Assembly: GCF_033115175.1 (NCBI RefSeq)
Contig: NC_084834.1
Coordinates: forward strand, 114,324,275 to 114,388,274
Length of the DNA: 64,000 nt
Source: Lepus europaeus
Lineage: Eukaryota; Chordata; Mammalia; Lagomorpha; Leporidae
Reading direction: 5' to 3'
This document shows positions 13,144-24,662 of the stretch, piece after piece. Below the pieces are notes generated by a model. It was given only the letters and a program-made list of their open reading frames with translations. It did no database searches and had not been told where the DNA came from. Numbering within the stretch: position 1 is the stretch's first letter; every line of letters begins with the position of its first letter. Position numbers and translations under genes: made by a program.

Positions 13144-13512
13144 AGGAAAAATAACCTTTTTTTATTAAAGATTTATTTATTTATTTGAAAGTCAGAGTTA
13201 CACAGAGAGAGAAGAGGCAGAGAGGGAAAGGGAGAGAGAGGTCTTCCATCTGACGGTTCACTCCTCAAGTCTCCACAATGGCCGAAGCTGTGCCGATCCA
13301 AAGGCAGGAGCCTGGATCCTCCTCTGGGTCTCCCACGTAGGTGCAGGGGCCCAAGGACTTGGGTCATCTTCCACTGCTTTCTCACCATAGCAGAGAGCTG
13401 GATCGGAAGTAGAGCAGCAGGGTGTCTAACAGGCACCTATACGGGATGCCGGCACTTCAGGCCAGGGTGTTAACCCGCTGCGTCACAGCGCCGGCCCCAG
13501 GAAAGATAAAAT
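13144..13512 (-). repeat. CSINE with flanking TSD
   Basis: Reverse orientation: TTTATTAAAGATTTATTTAT tail at about 13161, GA-rich tract, TCTTCCATCTGACGGTTCAC, and a head ending CACAGCGCCGGCCCC at 13498. Short flanks AGGAAAAATAA (near 13144) and AGGAAAGATAA (13499) look like a TSD with one difference. Confidence 0.92.
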
Positions 13513-14357
13513 TAAATGGTGGCAGTGAAGAACACAAAATACACATAGAACAGAAGAAAAACAAGGAGTAAATTACATATATGTTTAGAAAGAGGAGTCA
13601 AGTCAGGTACACACTGTACAACAGAAAGCAAAGACAAAAGGTGTTGACAATCCCTTCCAGAAGGCAATCTCACTCTGCTTCCAAATTGGATGTAACTCTG
13701 TCTTCTGGTCACAGCATCTACTCCATATCAGTGCATTTGGACCCCATCATCCCCTAATAAAAGCTGCAGTGCTGTGATCTGTTCCATGCTGCTAACAAGG
13801 CCTTTTCAAGTCCATGTCATGAAGCAAGACACATTATTTTCTGTTTGTTTTTCTTCAACACATTCAGAAATGACATAATAGTTCCCCAGTGCTTTTGAGT
13901 GACTTTGGCTATAGGTCTTTATTAGATAGATGAGAGCCGGATGAAATCCATCTTCACATTAAAGATATGCCAAAGAAAGGATTTTTTGGGGATAGTTAAT
14001 GTCTCTATTCCTAAGGCAAAATTTCAAGTTCATATAAAGATAATAAATATTTAAGTGTGGGAGCTCCTAATCAGCACTCCATTAATGCTGAAGAGATGAA
14101 GTGATACCTATAGTACTGTATTAAATGTGGTACAGCTATCATCACAACACTTAAATAACTAGATCTATTTAGGCATTACAGCTGTATAATGAGGTCATAA
14201 TGGCTAATAATAATAGTCACAGTTAATGTTTAATTTCAAAAAGCAGCCATGCATCAATTCACACTGTGACATTCTTGTTAAAACAGAAGACTCAAAATAA
14301 CTTAGAAATTATAAGGTGGATTTGTACAATGGAGAGACATGAATTATTACATTGTGT

Positions 14358-14394
14358 ATGTATATATATATATACATATACATATAAATATATG
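14358..14394. repeat. (TA)n/(CATA)n microsatellite
   Basis: Alternating TA with CATA interruptions. A second similar AT-rich patch follows at about 14430-14462. Confidence 0.9.
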
Positions 14395-14916
14395 CATAGG
14401 TACTACATGTGAAATGAACTTCTATGTATGTATATACAAATATATATATAAATACATATATGCATCTTTTAGTATGCATACAAAAAATGAGAGCCCTTCA
14501 AAAATTCATGGAGAAATAGAATTAAAAGATAAATTCATTCAAAACTATTTTAAAACTTATGCTATTTTCTCATTAAAACATATATTATAAACTTTTTTAT
14601 TTTACAAGTTTTAACAATTTTACCACATTAATTTAACATGTAGACATTATATGTATACACATATGTGCTATTTTTCTTGAAAACAGAGAAATTAGTATCA
14701 CAGAATGAGGAATTCATGACAATGATCATAATGTCAAGAAAGAAGAGTATATTTTCAGTTACATAGGAAGATTCAGTGAAGCAATATTTAAAACTAAATA
14801 CCAAATGATATGACATTCTCTCATTTTTATACTCTGTATGTAAACTTCAACAAATAAGAGGAAAACTGATATTTGCCTTTCTGTATCTGGTTTATATGAA
14901 CTACTTGAAGACCACT

Positions 14917-14954
14917 CACACACACACATACACACATACACACACACACACACC
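14917..14954. repeat. (CA)n microsatellite
   Basis: Imperfect CA repeat interrupted by TA dinucleotides. Confidence 0.95.
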
Positions 14955-15939
14955 CTATTGGTTCTGGTCTTTTGCAGAACTGGACTAATACTATGAGTGA
15001 AGATATAAATAGTTTCCTGCACTATACTATATATAAATATTTGTAATCTAAAATTTTTCCAGAACAACAACTTTCTTTTTAAAATAGATCTTAAAACGTG
15101 ATACTTAATCACACACTCATAAGTTTCACTTCACTTAACAATTCTGATCATTTTTAATTACAGAATCAACATCACTTATTCACTGCTATTCAGACAACAA
15201 GATGACCTGAATCATTTTGGCATGGTATATCCATTATGAATAGGTTTGTCTTCAAGTAACAAAGCTACAATTAATTGCAATTTAAAACTTATGAATTTAT
15301 TTAATACCTATGTGGTGAGCACTGAAATATGCACTCAGATTTCCAACTGTAGGGAATATAATTTTTGAGAAACCTCAAAAATTTATATTCCCAATTCTTT
15401 CATCAATTTGGCACTCAAGACAAATTGAAGAGATCTGCTAAAAATATTAGACTCTATGGCCACAGTACAAACCTGAATAACATTTTTAACCCATCTGCCT
15501 TTGCTGTTGGGGAAAGGAGTTACAAAATCAGAACCCAAGCCTGGCAAATGGCCCCACCAGAAGGATGAAACATACTTAGCTCTGTACATAGCACAATTGC
15601 CACAGATGTTTGCCTCTTTCATTTTCCTTTAATCTTTGGGTTAAATTTGCATTAAATTTAACCTCCATTTCCTTAATATTTAGTTGTGTTGAAAGTTGTT
15701 TTTTTTGTAACTTTACTGGTAAAATGATTACACATATTTGAAATTTCATTTTATTATTTATTTTTTTCAGGTTAATTTGTTCTCATCTGTCACAATCAAT
15801 TATTTTTATATAATTCATGCTGTCAATTGGTGACATTTTTGCAATTTTATTTTCTCTCATCTGTTGTCTATATCATAAAATATTTAGTTTTAAGTATTTA
15901 GACATGTATATTTTAGTCACTGATATAGCATCATAGTTT

Positions 15940-16290
15940 TGCTCTTACTTTTCTTTTAAAGATTCATTCATTTATTGAAAGGCAGAGTTATAGAGAGGCA
16001 GAGGCAGAGAGAAAGAGAGAGAGAGAGAGGTCTTCCATCTTCTGTTTCACTCCCCAGGTTGTCACAATGTCCGGAACTGCTCTTATCCGAAGCCATGAGC
16101 CAGGATCTTCTTCTGGATCTTCCATGCAGGTGCAGGGGCCCAGGGATTGGGCCATCTTCTACTGTTTTCCTAGGACTAGCAGAGAGCTGGATCAGAAGTG
16201 GAGCAGCTGGTGCCCATATGGGATGCTGGCATTGCAGTTGACAGATTTACCTACTATGCCACAGTGCCAGCCCTGCTCTTACTTTCTATA
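15940..16290 (-). repeat. CSINE with TSD
   Basis: The element at about 15955-16273 is in reverse orientation: TTAAAGATTCATTCATTTATT tail, GA tract, TCTTCCATCTTCTG, head ending CACAGTGCCAGCCC. It is flanked by TGCTCTTACTTTTCT on the left and TGCTCTTACTTTCT on the right. Confidence 0.93.
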
Positions 16291-18500
16291 CATAGTTTCA
16301 TTTGGTTGAATTGCACATTTGTGTTTAAAATAATTCTTATTTACTAAACAAACCCTAACTGATATTTCAATGTTGTGCATACCTCTTCAGGAATATCTGT
16401 TATAGTATAGGTTTTGAAAGAATTTGAATAATATTTCACATTAATTTACCTGGCAAGTTTGTGGAGTACATATATTACATGTTCTCAACTGGAAAAAAAA
16501 AACAATATAATTTGAATGTCAGGTTAAGGTGGATATTTGTTGTGAAACTTAATAAATATAACTTAAATTTCTTCCCAATAACAGATGACCTTACCTCTAA
16601 AAGAATGCCAGCTTTATTTCTAGTAGACCACATAATTTTTTCTGAAGATGGAAAACATTCATGTTTGTTCAAGTGCCACTTACATAATTGCATTTCTAGA
16701 GTTTTGCACCACAAAGCATATGAGGTGTAATTTTATCCAGAAATATTTTTAGAACAAATATTGTCAAGTGTCCATCCCAAAGTCTTCTATCTACTGTGGG
16801 TTTCTGAACCATCATTCTTTTTGAATGGTTCTGCCAGAATGAATTAGCTGCAAAATATATCCACAGTTAAGTTAGAAAATTGACTAGGTAGGTGGATTTT
16901 ATGATTATTCTCCATGTAACATTGTGTCTTAGCTTCCAAATACAATAGTTTTTTTTCTTTCCATAGTTGATATTAAGCTATACTTTCTGGCACTAGTTAA
17001 AGAAAAAGATCAAATGATTTTTCTCAAGCAGTTTATCATCCCAAGCAAGAAAATTACATTTTTAGTATAGAAAGAGCCACTAGCTTTAATGTATCCTATG
17101 ACAGTAGCATTTGAATGCATTTTTCCTAAAAGTTTTATCATGTTTATTATATATGTTAAATGAAAATACAACCCTAAAATGCAAGGGTGGCGTTGTCTTC
17201 ATTTTTGCCATACACGGGCCCATCACAAAAACTGGAGAATGGTCATCTCTAAAATCCATGAAAGCAGGACTGAAGTAGTATTCCATTTTATAGCACTGGG
17301 ATTGAAAGATGATATCTTACAAGACCCTGTTAACTGGTTTTGATCTGAGAATTTTTTAAGCTGCAAGTTTGGAAAAACCATAATCTTCAGACAAGGAGGA
17401 AGCTATACAATTCATCACCTTTTCACTATGGTAAAATACTATTGGTAGGCTGCTGAGTGCTGTGATGATGCTCCTGATCTGGGCTATTGTCAATGCCAAT
17501 TGAGAGCTCAGCAAAGATGGAACAGCGCTGCTGATTTAAAGGGATTGGACCACCTACACAGGCCAAGGAACTTTCAAACCTAAGCTGGGAGCTTATTGAG
17601 AAAGAAGTAGACTTGGCACTTACATAAACTAAATTTTTTAAATACTTCCATGAATAAGTACTTCTATCAGTAGTTGCTCTAAGAATGTTACCAATACTGC
17701 ATATTGAATTCTACCTGGTAACATATTCCACATGTAACAGGCTATAATAGTTGATTCCTTTTTGTGGATTAAAAAAAGGCAAATCCATACACTTAGACAA
17801 CTTCCTCAAAGGCATTAACACACAAACCCAGATTTGCCTGATTACAAAGCCTACGTTTCTACCTTCACAAAACCATCCGAGATTGTGTATGTGTTATCGC
17901 TAGATGTGCCGTAATTTTCCTGGGTCAGATTTCTTTCATTATTATTGCTATGATTTTTTTTTATCCAAACAAAAGCAAGAATTACAAATCACTGATTACC
18001 CTGCAGTAGACCAAAAAATGCCTGCAGTATTCTGTTATATTTGATTGTGAACAAAGTCACTCTCCAAAAAACCAGTTGAATGAAACCGTTTGTTATTTAC
18101 ATCTGTAACTAGAAAAAAAGATGTCAGTCGTTTTTGAGTAGTCTGGAAAAAAAAACAGACATCCAGAGCAAAAACATATAAATTAGTTTGATTGTAGCAT
18201 CTGATTATGAGAATAGAGCAATCAACACTTTTCAGGCTTCTTGTAAGTATACATTCATTCTTCATTTATTTGGTTAGCAAACTGACAATAGGATTCAGTT
18301 AAGTATGCTCATAAAGAAGGGTTAGAATTTTTTTCGAGTCTCAAAATATTTTCCCATTATTAAACAAAGAATTTATTGATAAAGTGCTTGAAGGTCACAT
18401 TTTCATAAGGTTTATCAAAGGGAGGACTCTTTGGCAGGGACGTGTTACTTATTCAGCCTATTTTATTTTAGGCATGCAGGTAATGCTCTGGTTAGTTGGA
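16291..18500. other. Unique DNA; may include the far end of the SRR/TSR1 retrocopy
   Basis: No repeat or open gene is recognised. If the adjacent SRR/TSR1 copy extends further left as an SRR intron, its boundary lies somewhere here. A 10-T run near 17955-17964 and a 7-T run near 18328 are the only candidates for its A tail, and neither is convincing. Confidence 0.4.
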
Positions 18501-18509
18501 AGGTGGTCC

Positions 18510-19214
18510 CAGGCTTTAGGATCTAGTGTGGAGATTTATGCTGATGAACCTTTGCATGCAGATGACTGCTACCTGTCCAAACTGAAAGGTGAGCTGTTGC
18601 CTGATCCTTGCCCTCTAGGTGGCGTCCAATGCAGCATCGGTTTAAACACCTGGCCTATTTTCAGGGACCGTGTGGATGAAATTAAGGTAATACTTCAAAA
18701 GGAAAAGAAGGGAACCTAGCAAAAGAACTTTCTCATCCTAGGAGTAGCAGGAGACCCACAGAGACCTTAACTACATGACTTCATTCCATGTTGGAAAGGG
18801 TATTCTAGGTGTAGTACAACCCAACCCACTTGATGGCAGAAGCAGTGTTAGGGTAAAAGAAAGCCTTGCACTTCACTGGTAAGCACACATCCTTAACCAT
18901 AAGAAAATTCAGATGGCGCATGTATCCTCTGCTGGCCTTAATGACTCAAACCTGCAGACTCTTCTCTTGTTTCACTAAACCTCACTCTCTTCTGTACCAA
19001 CAGTATTCAACCAAGCTGGTGTGGAAGAGGATGAAGCTACTCACCGAACCTATAGCTGATGTTGGAGTGGCTGCTGCACTGTCTCAGCATTTCTAACCGT
19101 TTCCCCAGAAGGAAAGAATATTTGTGTTGTGCTCAGTGGTGGAAATGTAGACTTAACCTCAGTAACTTGAATGAAGCCGTTGAAAGGGCAGTTCTTCAAT
19201 CTGTTTCTGTTTAA
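18510..19214 (+). pseudogene. SRR: SRR (serine racemase) pseudogene fragment: last two coding exons with the intron kept
   Basis: SRR is a PLP enzyme that makes D-serine. Only the C-terminal third is copied, so the PLP-binding lysine region is absent. Exon-like block 1 (18510-18686) reads ADDCYLSKLKGELLPDP and SIGLNTWPIFRDRVDEIK, closely matching SRR but lacking about eight residues before EIK. It is followed directly by a GT donor at 18687. Block 2 starts at 19004 after a pyrimidine-rich tract and CAG, and reads LVWKRMKLLTEP and GVAAALSQHF. A one-base deletion then makes a TAA, the frame shifts to NICVVLSGGNVDLTS, a further small deletion follows, and the original stop lies at 19212-19214. 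The 317-base intervening sequence with intact GT/AG shows this part was copied unspliced. It faces the TSR1 pseudogene tail to tail, about 310 bases apart, as the parental genes do. Confidence 0.9.
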
Positions 19215-19524
19215 TTTATACAAAAGAGTAGGAATTCAGTGTTTCCAGACATGTGGAGCTTTATTTCTGGTCACTGTCAACATTGCATCTCTCTCTCCTA
19301 AATAGATTTCAAAATTGCAAAGGACAGTAGAAATTTCAACAAGACTTAACAGTTTTTTGGACTAAGTAATAGGAAAAATATTTCACATATAACTGAGATT
19401 CCTGTCAAACTCCCACAAAAAAATCTTTCGCAAAAACCATCAGGTTAAATCAGAAATAACAAACTCTGCCCAGCCAAAAGCTGTAGGATCCCACACCTAG
19501 AGTGACAGAAGGTCATGAAGTCCA

Positions 19525-21957
19525 TTATTCTGGTTCCGTTTCAAGCACTGTTGAAAAATCTCACTTTTTACCCAAGGTACTGGTTCTGCTACATATGGAT
19601 CCTAAGTCCATTTGGGAAAAACTCATTGATAGAGGTTCATCAGTACTATGTCTTGAGATTTCAGCTTCCCATCAAAACTGCACTTCATGTGGCCATGGGT
19701 ACCTAAAGGCTCTTTGATGTGTCTCCTTCAGCTCCACTTTGTTCTCAGTTCCACTGGTTTAAACCACAGCACATCCTCTCTATTGAAGAACATGCGACGC
19801 ACTACTGCCATCTCCATAAAACTTTTAAAAGGTTAACCACTCAGAACAACTCTCTCGATGACCATTCTGTCTGGATCCACGGACAACAGATGCCCTGTAG
19901 CAATGAGGTTTTCATTGTTTTTCTGTTTGAAAAGCAGCACAGATGCAGAAAGAAAAGTGATTGGTGTATATACTATTACCACAAGGTCCACAGCAGCAGT
20001 TAGAAATCTGAAATTTCTGTTTACCTGCTGAAATGTGCTGAGAGAAAAAAAGGGAGGCTCAGAAGCACTTGAACCTACAGTGGAAGATAGTTCCTCTTTG
20101 CCTTTCACAGGTTCAGTGTCTCTAGAGTCCTGCCTCACCACTATATTCAATACTGGCATCTTCTGTTCATAAGGGAGTAAAGAAAATGCAATCACAGGTG
20201 CTCCTCACCTGAAGGACTGCACCACTGAGACAGGAACATCAGAGACGTGACGTGTGACACACCAGCCAACCTCACCTCCTTCTACCTCTTCTCCATCAAT
20301 CTCTCTCAAGATGCCTTTCCTAGGATTAGTAAAGTTCAGAAAATGAAAAATCTGAGTATAATCTTGAGGAAGGTTTTTCTTAGGATCCCATGGAGAAGTC
20401 TGGAAGCTCCTAAGACCTCTATATTTCTGAAATCGAATTCTGGCAGCCACATCATGAGGTGGTCTCCACTTATCTGGAAACATCTCTTTGAGTCTTTCTA
20501 GTTTGTAATTCGCCATTTTTTCCTCAGCCTCTTCATCTACTTTTTCATCATACAGATCATCATCACTTACAGAGTCCCCTCTGGTCATAGTTTCACACAT
20601 TCTTCCTCTTCTACTTCACTACTCTCATTCTGAAATTCCCCTTCCAAAAACTCCTCATGTTCTACATCATCACATTCATCTCTTTCCCCACAACTGTCAC
20701 CATCTTTGTCCGAAATCCACTCAGCTTGGTAACTGGATGTTCCTTTGGGGACCTCCTTTACCACTTTGGAACTATTCTTGAAGAAGTCATTTGCTACCCT
20801 TAGTTCCTCCTCAGTAGACCAATTGCTCCCCCTCCATTGGATCTGGGATAACCTCTGTTTGCAGATTCCTGTTTCTCAGGGTCTGCCTTTATTAGGACTT
20901 TAATACCTTCTTCCATATCAGTTCAGCATCCATAGCACAAATCTCCATCGCCATGCCTGGGTCCTTTTGTGATTTAATCACTCTAGTACTTAAAGGAAAA
21001 GTTTCCATGGGTGCATCTATCTGTTTCATCTGGAAATCACCATGTCCATCAACATGCAGCAAGCCTTCTACATTCAGAGCCTGCCCACAGCATAGCCTGA
21101 GAGTTTCAAGATACCCACCAAGTTCTTCTCTTCACTAGCCACAGAATCAGCAGTGTGGGCAAACAGGTAGGCTTGCCAATTTTGAAAAGCAAGATACCAT
21201 TGCTTTTGGTTAGCCAACTTCCTCAGCAGCATCCCTGCCTCCTGTTGAGTGTCTAACAGGAGGAGTTTGTCATCAGAAAAGCACTTACCCACTGTGTTTC
21301 TTAGCTTCATTCTGGCACTTATTTTTTGATGGAAAGCCAGGGAGTTTCTGCTCCCTATACAGCTGGTGTCTAAGTGGGGAGGTCCTGAGCAAAGAAGCAG
21401 GAAAGACTATAATCCACAGTGCTGTCCCAGGCATCTAGGGGAGCAAGGAGGAACAGGGTAGTGTCAGCTACTTTATCCATATATAACATGGTATGCAGAT
21501 CCCCAGGATTTGAAGAGGTGGAAAAACTGCTGGTGTTTCAACCAGGGGCATAGCAGCATAAAGCTTTTGGTGTTGCCATACTTTCCAGTGGATTGTTCCA
21601 GTGTCCCTGTCCTGAAGCAGATGAAAGACCTCTTGACAAGGAAATCTTTTTGTGCAGAGGTACCACACAAGACCTGATGAGGAAGCCATGTTTGCTCTTC
21701 TTCATGTCTCTCTCTTCTCTGCCAGAGCCACCATCTTCTTTTGCTCTCAGAGCTGGCTGGCAAGATTCCTCTTGTTGAATCTGATGAGCTCTTTCTCACC
21801 TTCTTGCACATGGCTTTCAGAGGTAGACAGTCCGGTCCTTTTTGTCCCTTGGTGCAGCTTTCTGACCATGATGCCACCTGCCTTTATGGGCTTTATTCTG
21901 CTGCTTGAGAGAGCCGGAGTGGTGAGCTGCCGTGAATTCACACGTACTCAATTTACT
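19525..21957 (-). pseudogene. TSR1: TSR1 processed pseudogene, full-length and intron-free
   Basis: TSR1 is a GTPase-like factor for 40S ribosomal subunit maturation. The whole coding region is present without introns. The former start codon reads ACG at 21931-21933, followed by codons matching the Lys/Gln-rich N terminus. Landmarks further on are KLLLLDTQQEAGMLLRKLA (within 21074-21310), an acidic stretch (about 20520-20700), AARIRFQKYRGLRSFQTSPW (20205-20600) and IAFSLLPYEQKMPVLNIVVR (19833-20195). The C-terminal VFPKW block follows, with a TAA at 19525-19527. The span of about 2.41 kb equals the usual length of about 804 codons. It is disabled by the lost ATG, several frameshifts and stops, for example within the KWT/DPY region near 19600. 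About 24 bases upstream of the ACG may be 5'UTR. No clear A tail or TSD was found. An ordinary duplicated gene would carry introns, so this part came from spliced RNA. Confidence 0.95.
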
Positions 21958-21994
21958 TTTAAACTAAGCATGATTTATCTAACTGTATTTGAAT

Positions 21995-24662
21995 ATAATA
22001 CACAGATAAATATTTTTTATTTAGTAAATATAAATTTCCAAAGTACAGTTTATGCATTACATTGGCTTTCCCACCCCATAATTTCCCTGCCACCTGCACC
22101 TCTCCCATCTCCTGCTCCCTCTCCCATTCCATTCACATCGATTCATTTTCAATTCTCTTTATATACAGAAGATCAATTCAGTATATATCAAGTAAATATT
22201 TCATCAGTTTGCACCCACACAGAAACACAACGTGTAAAAATACTGTTTCAGTACTAGTTATAGCATTGCTTCACATTGGACAACACATTAAGGACAGATC
22301 CCACATGGGATGTAAGTACACAGTGACTCCTGTTGTTGACTTAACAATTTGACACTCTTGTTTATGGCATCAGTACTCTCCCTAGGCTCTGGTCATGAGT
22401 TGCCAAGGCTATGGAAGCCTTTTGGGTTCACCAACTTCGTTCTTATTCCGATAGGGTCATAGTCAAAGTGGAAGTGCTCTCCTCCCTTCAGAGAAAGGTA
22501 CCTCCTTCTTTGATGGCCCTGGGATCTCACTCACAGAGATCTTTTATTTAGGTCTTCTTCTTTTTTTTTTTCCCAGAGTGTCTTGGCTTTCCATGCCTAA
22601 AATACTCTCATGGGCTCTTCAGCCAGATCCAAATGCCTTAAGGGCTTATTCTGAGGCCAGAGTGCTATTTAGGACATCTGCCATTCTATGAGTCTATTGT
22701 GTATCCTGCTTCCTAAGTTGGATCTTTCTCTCCCTTTTTTGTTCTATCGGTTAGTATTTTCAGACACTAGTCTTGTTTGTGTGATCCCTTTGACTCTTAG
22801 TCCTATCATTACGATCAATTGTGAACAGAAATTGATCACTTAGACTAGTGAGATGGCATTGGTGTATGCAACCTTGATGGGATTGAACTGGAATCCCCTA
22901 GCGCGTTTCTAACTCTACCATTAGGGGTAAGTCCGATCGAGCATGTGCCAAAATGTACATCTCATCCCTCACTTATTACCATTCTTATATTTAACTGGGA
23001 TCACTTTTCAGTTAAATCTAAACACCTAAGAATAATTGTGTGTTAATTACAGAGTTCAACCACTAGTACTAGAACAACAACAACAACAACAAATACTAAA
23101 AAGGATAAAGTATTACATTGTACATCTAGAGTCAGGACAAGAGCTGATCAGGTCATTGTTTCTTGTAGTGTCCATTTCACTTAACAGGTTTCCCCTTTGG
23201 TGCTCAGTTAGTTGTCACCGATCAGGGAGAACATATGATATTTCTCCCTTTGGGACTGGCTTAATTCACTCAGCATGATGTTTTCCAGATTCCTCCATCT
23301 TGTTGCAAATGACCGGGTTTCATTGTTTTTGACTGCTGTATAGTATTCTATAGAGTACATGTCCCATGATTTCTTTATCCAGTCTTCTGTTGATGGGCAT
23401 TTAGGTTGATTCCAGGTCTCAGCTATTGTGAATTGAGCTGCAATAAATATTAAGGTTCATACAGCTTTTTTGCTTTTCAATTTAATTTCCTTTGGGTAAA
23501 TTCCAAGGAGTGGGATGGCTGGGTTGTATGGTAGGGTTATATTCAGGTTCTTGAGGAATCTCCAGACTGACTTCCATTGTGGCTTAACCAGTTTGCATTC
23601 CCACCAACAGTGGGTTAGTGTACCTGTTTCCCCACATCCTCTCCAGCATCTATTGTTGGTAGATTTCTGAATGTGAGCCATTCTCACAGGGGTGAGGTGA
23701 AACCTCACTGTGGTTTTGATTTGCATTTCCCTGATTGCTAGTGATCCTGAACATTTTTTCATGTGTCTGTTGGCCCTTTGGATTTCCTCTTTTGAAAAAT
23801 ATCTATTGAGGTCCTTGGCCCATCTCTTAAGTGGGTTGTTTGTTTTGTTGTTGTGTAGTTTCTTGATCTCTTTGTAGATTCTGGTTATCAATCCTTTATC
23901 TGTTGCATAGTTTGCAAATATTTTTCCCATTCTGTCGGTTGCCTCTTCACTCTCCTGACTGTTTCTTTTGCAGTACAGAAACTTCTCAATTTGATACAAT
24001 CCCAAATGTTAATTTTGGCATTGACTGCCTGTGCTTCTGGGGTATTTTCCAAGAAGTCTTTGCCAGTACCTGTATCTTCATTGTTTCTCCAAAGTTCTCT
24101 AATAATTTGATGGTTTCGGGTGATAGATTTAAGTCTTTAATCCATGTTGTGTGAATTTTTATGTAAGGTGAAAGGTAGGGGTCTTGTTTCATGCTTCTGC
24201 ATGTGGAAATCCAGTTATCCCAGCACCATTTATTGTATAGACTGTCCTTACTCCAGGTATTGGTTTTGGATCCTTGATCAAATATAAGTTGGCTGTAGAT
24301 GTTTGGATTGATTTCTGGTGTTTGTATTCTGTTCCATTGGTCTATCCATCTGTTTCTGTACCAGTACCATGTTGTTTTGATAACAACTGCCCTGTAGTAT
24401 GTCCTGAAATCTGGTATTGTGATGCCTCTGGTTTTTGTTTTTGTTGTACAAGATTGCTTTAGCTATTTGAGGTCTCCTGTGTCTCCATATGAATTTCAGC
24501 ATCATTTTTTCTAGATCTGAGAAGAAGGGCTTCAGTATCTTAATTGGTATTGCATTGAATGTATAAATTGCTTTTGGGAGAATGGACATTTTGATGATAT
24601 TGATTCTTCCAGTCCATGAGCATGGAAGATTTTTCCATTCATAATACACAGATAAATATTTT
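21995..24662 (-). mobile_element. 5'-truncated L1, minus strand, with 22-bp TSD
   Basis: An identical 22-base sequence starting ATAATACACAGATAAA flanks the element at 21995-22016 and 24641-24662. The L1 itself is 22017-24640. Reading on the minus strand, it begins in late ORF2 (reverse transcriptase end, 24278-24649), continues through frameshifted pieces at 23986-24192 and 23457-24005, and ends ORF2 near 23210. The 3'UTR follows to a short A-rich end at 22017-22030. The ORF2 C-terminal Cys-rich motif [19 protein letters not shown] is visible near 23620. The copy is dead because of truncation and frameshifts. It landed about 40 bases from the 5' end of the TSR1 pseudogene. Confidence 0.96.

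Larger units (their letters stand above)
13513..15939. other. Unique AT-rich DNA with two microsatellites
   Basis: No gene is supported. The longest open frame (14759-15112, minus) is created partly by the CA repeat and has no recognisable domain. Confidence 0.5.

Noticed and set aside
14759..15112. 117-codon minus-strand frame with alternating Val/Cys
   Set aside because: Created by a CA microsatellite, with no domain or homology recognised.
17950..17966. 10-T run as the poly(A) end of the SRR/TSR1 retrocopy
   Set aside because: No polyadenylation signal at the right distance and no convincing match to the flank beside the TSR1 5' end.
18384..18719. 111-codon plus-strand frame as a functional SRR-like gene
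   Set aside because: It reads through intron sequence on both sides of one exon copy, carries an internal deletion before EIK, and the next exon copy is frameshifted. It is a pseudogene fragment.
20205..20600. 131-codon minus-strand frame as a functional protein
   Set aside because: It is an internal piece of the TSR1 pseudogene. The neighbouring pieces are in other frames and the original start codon is lost.
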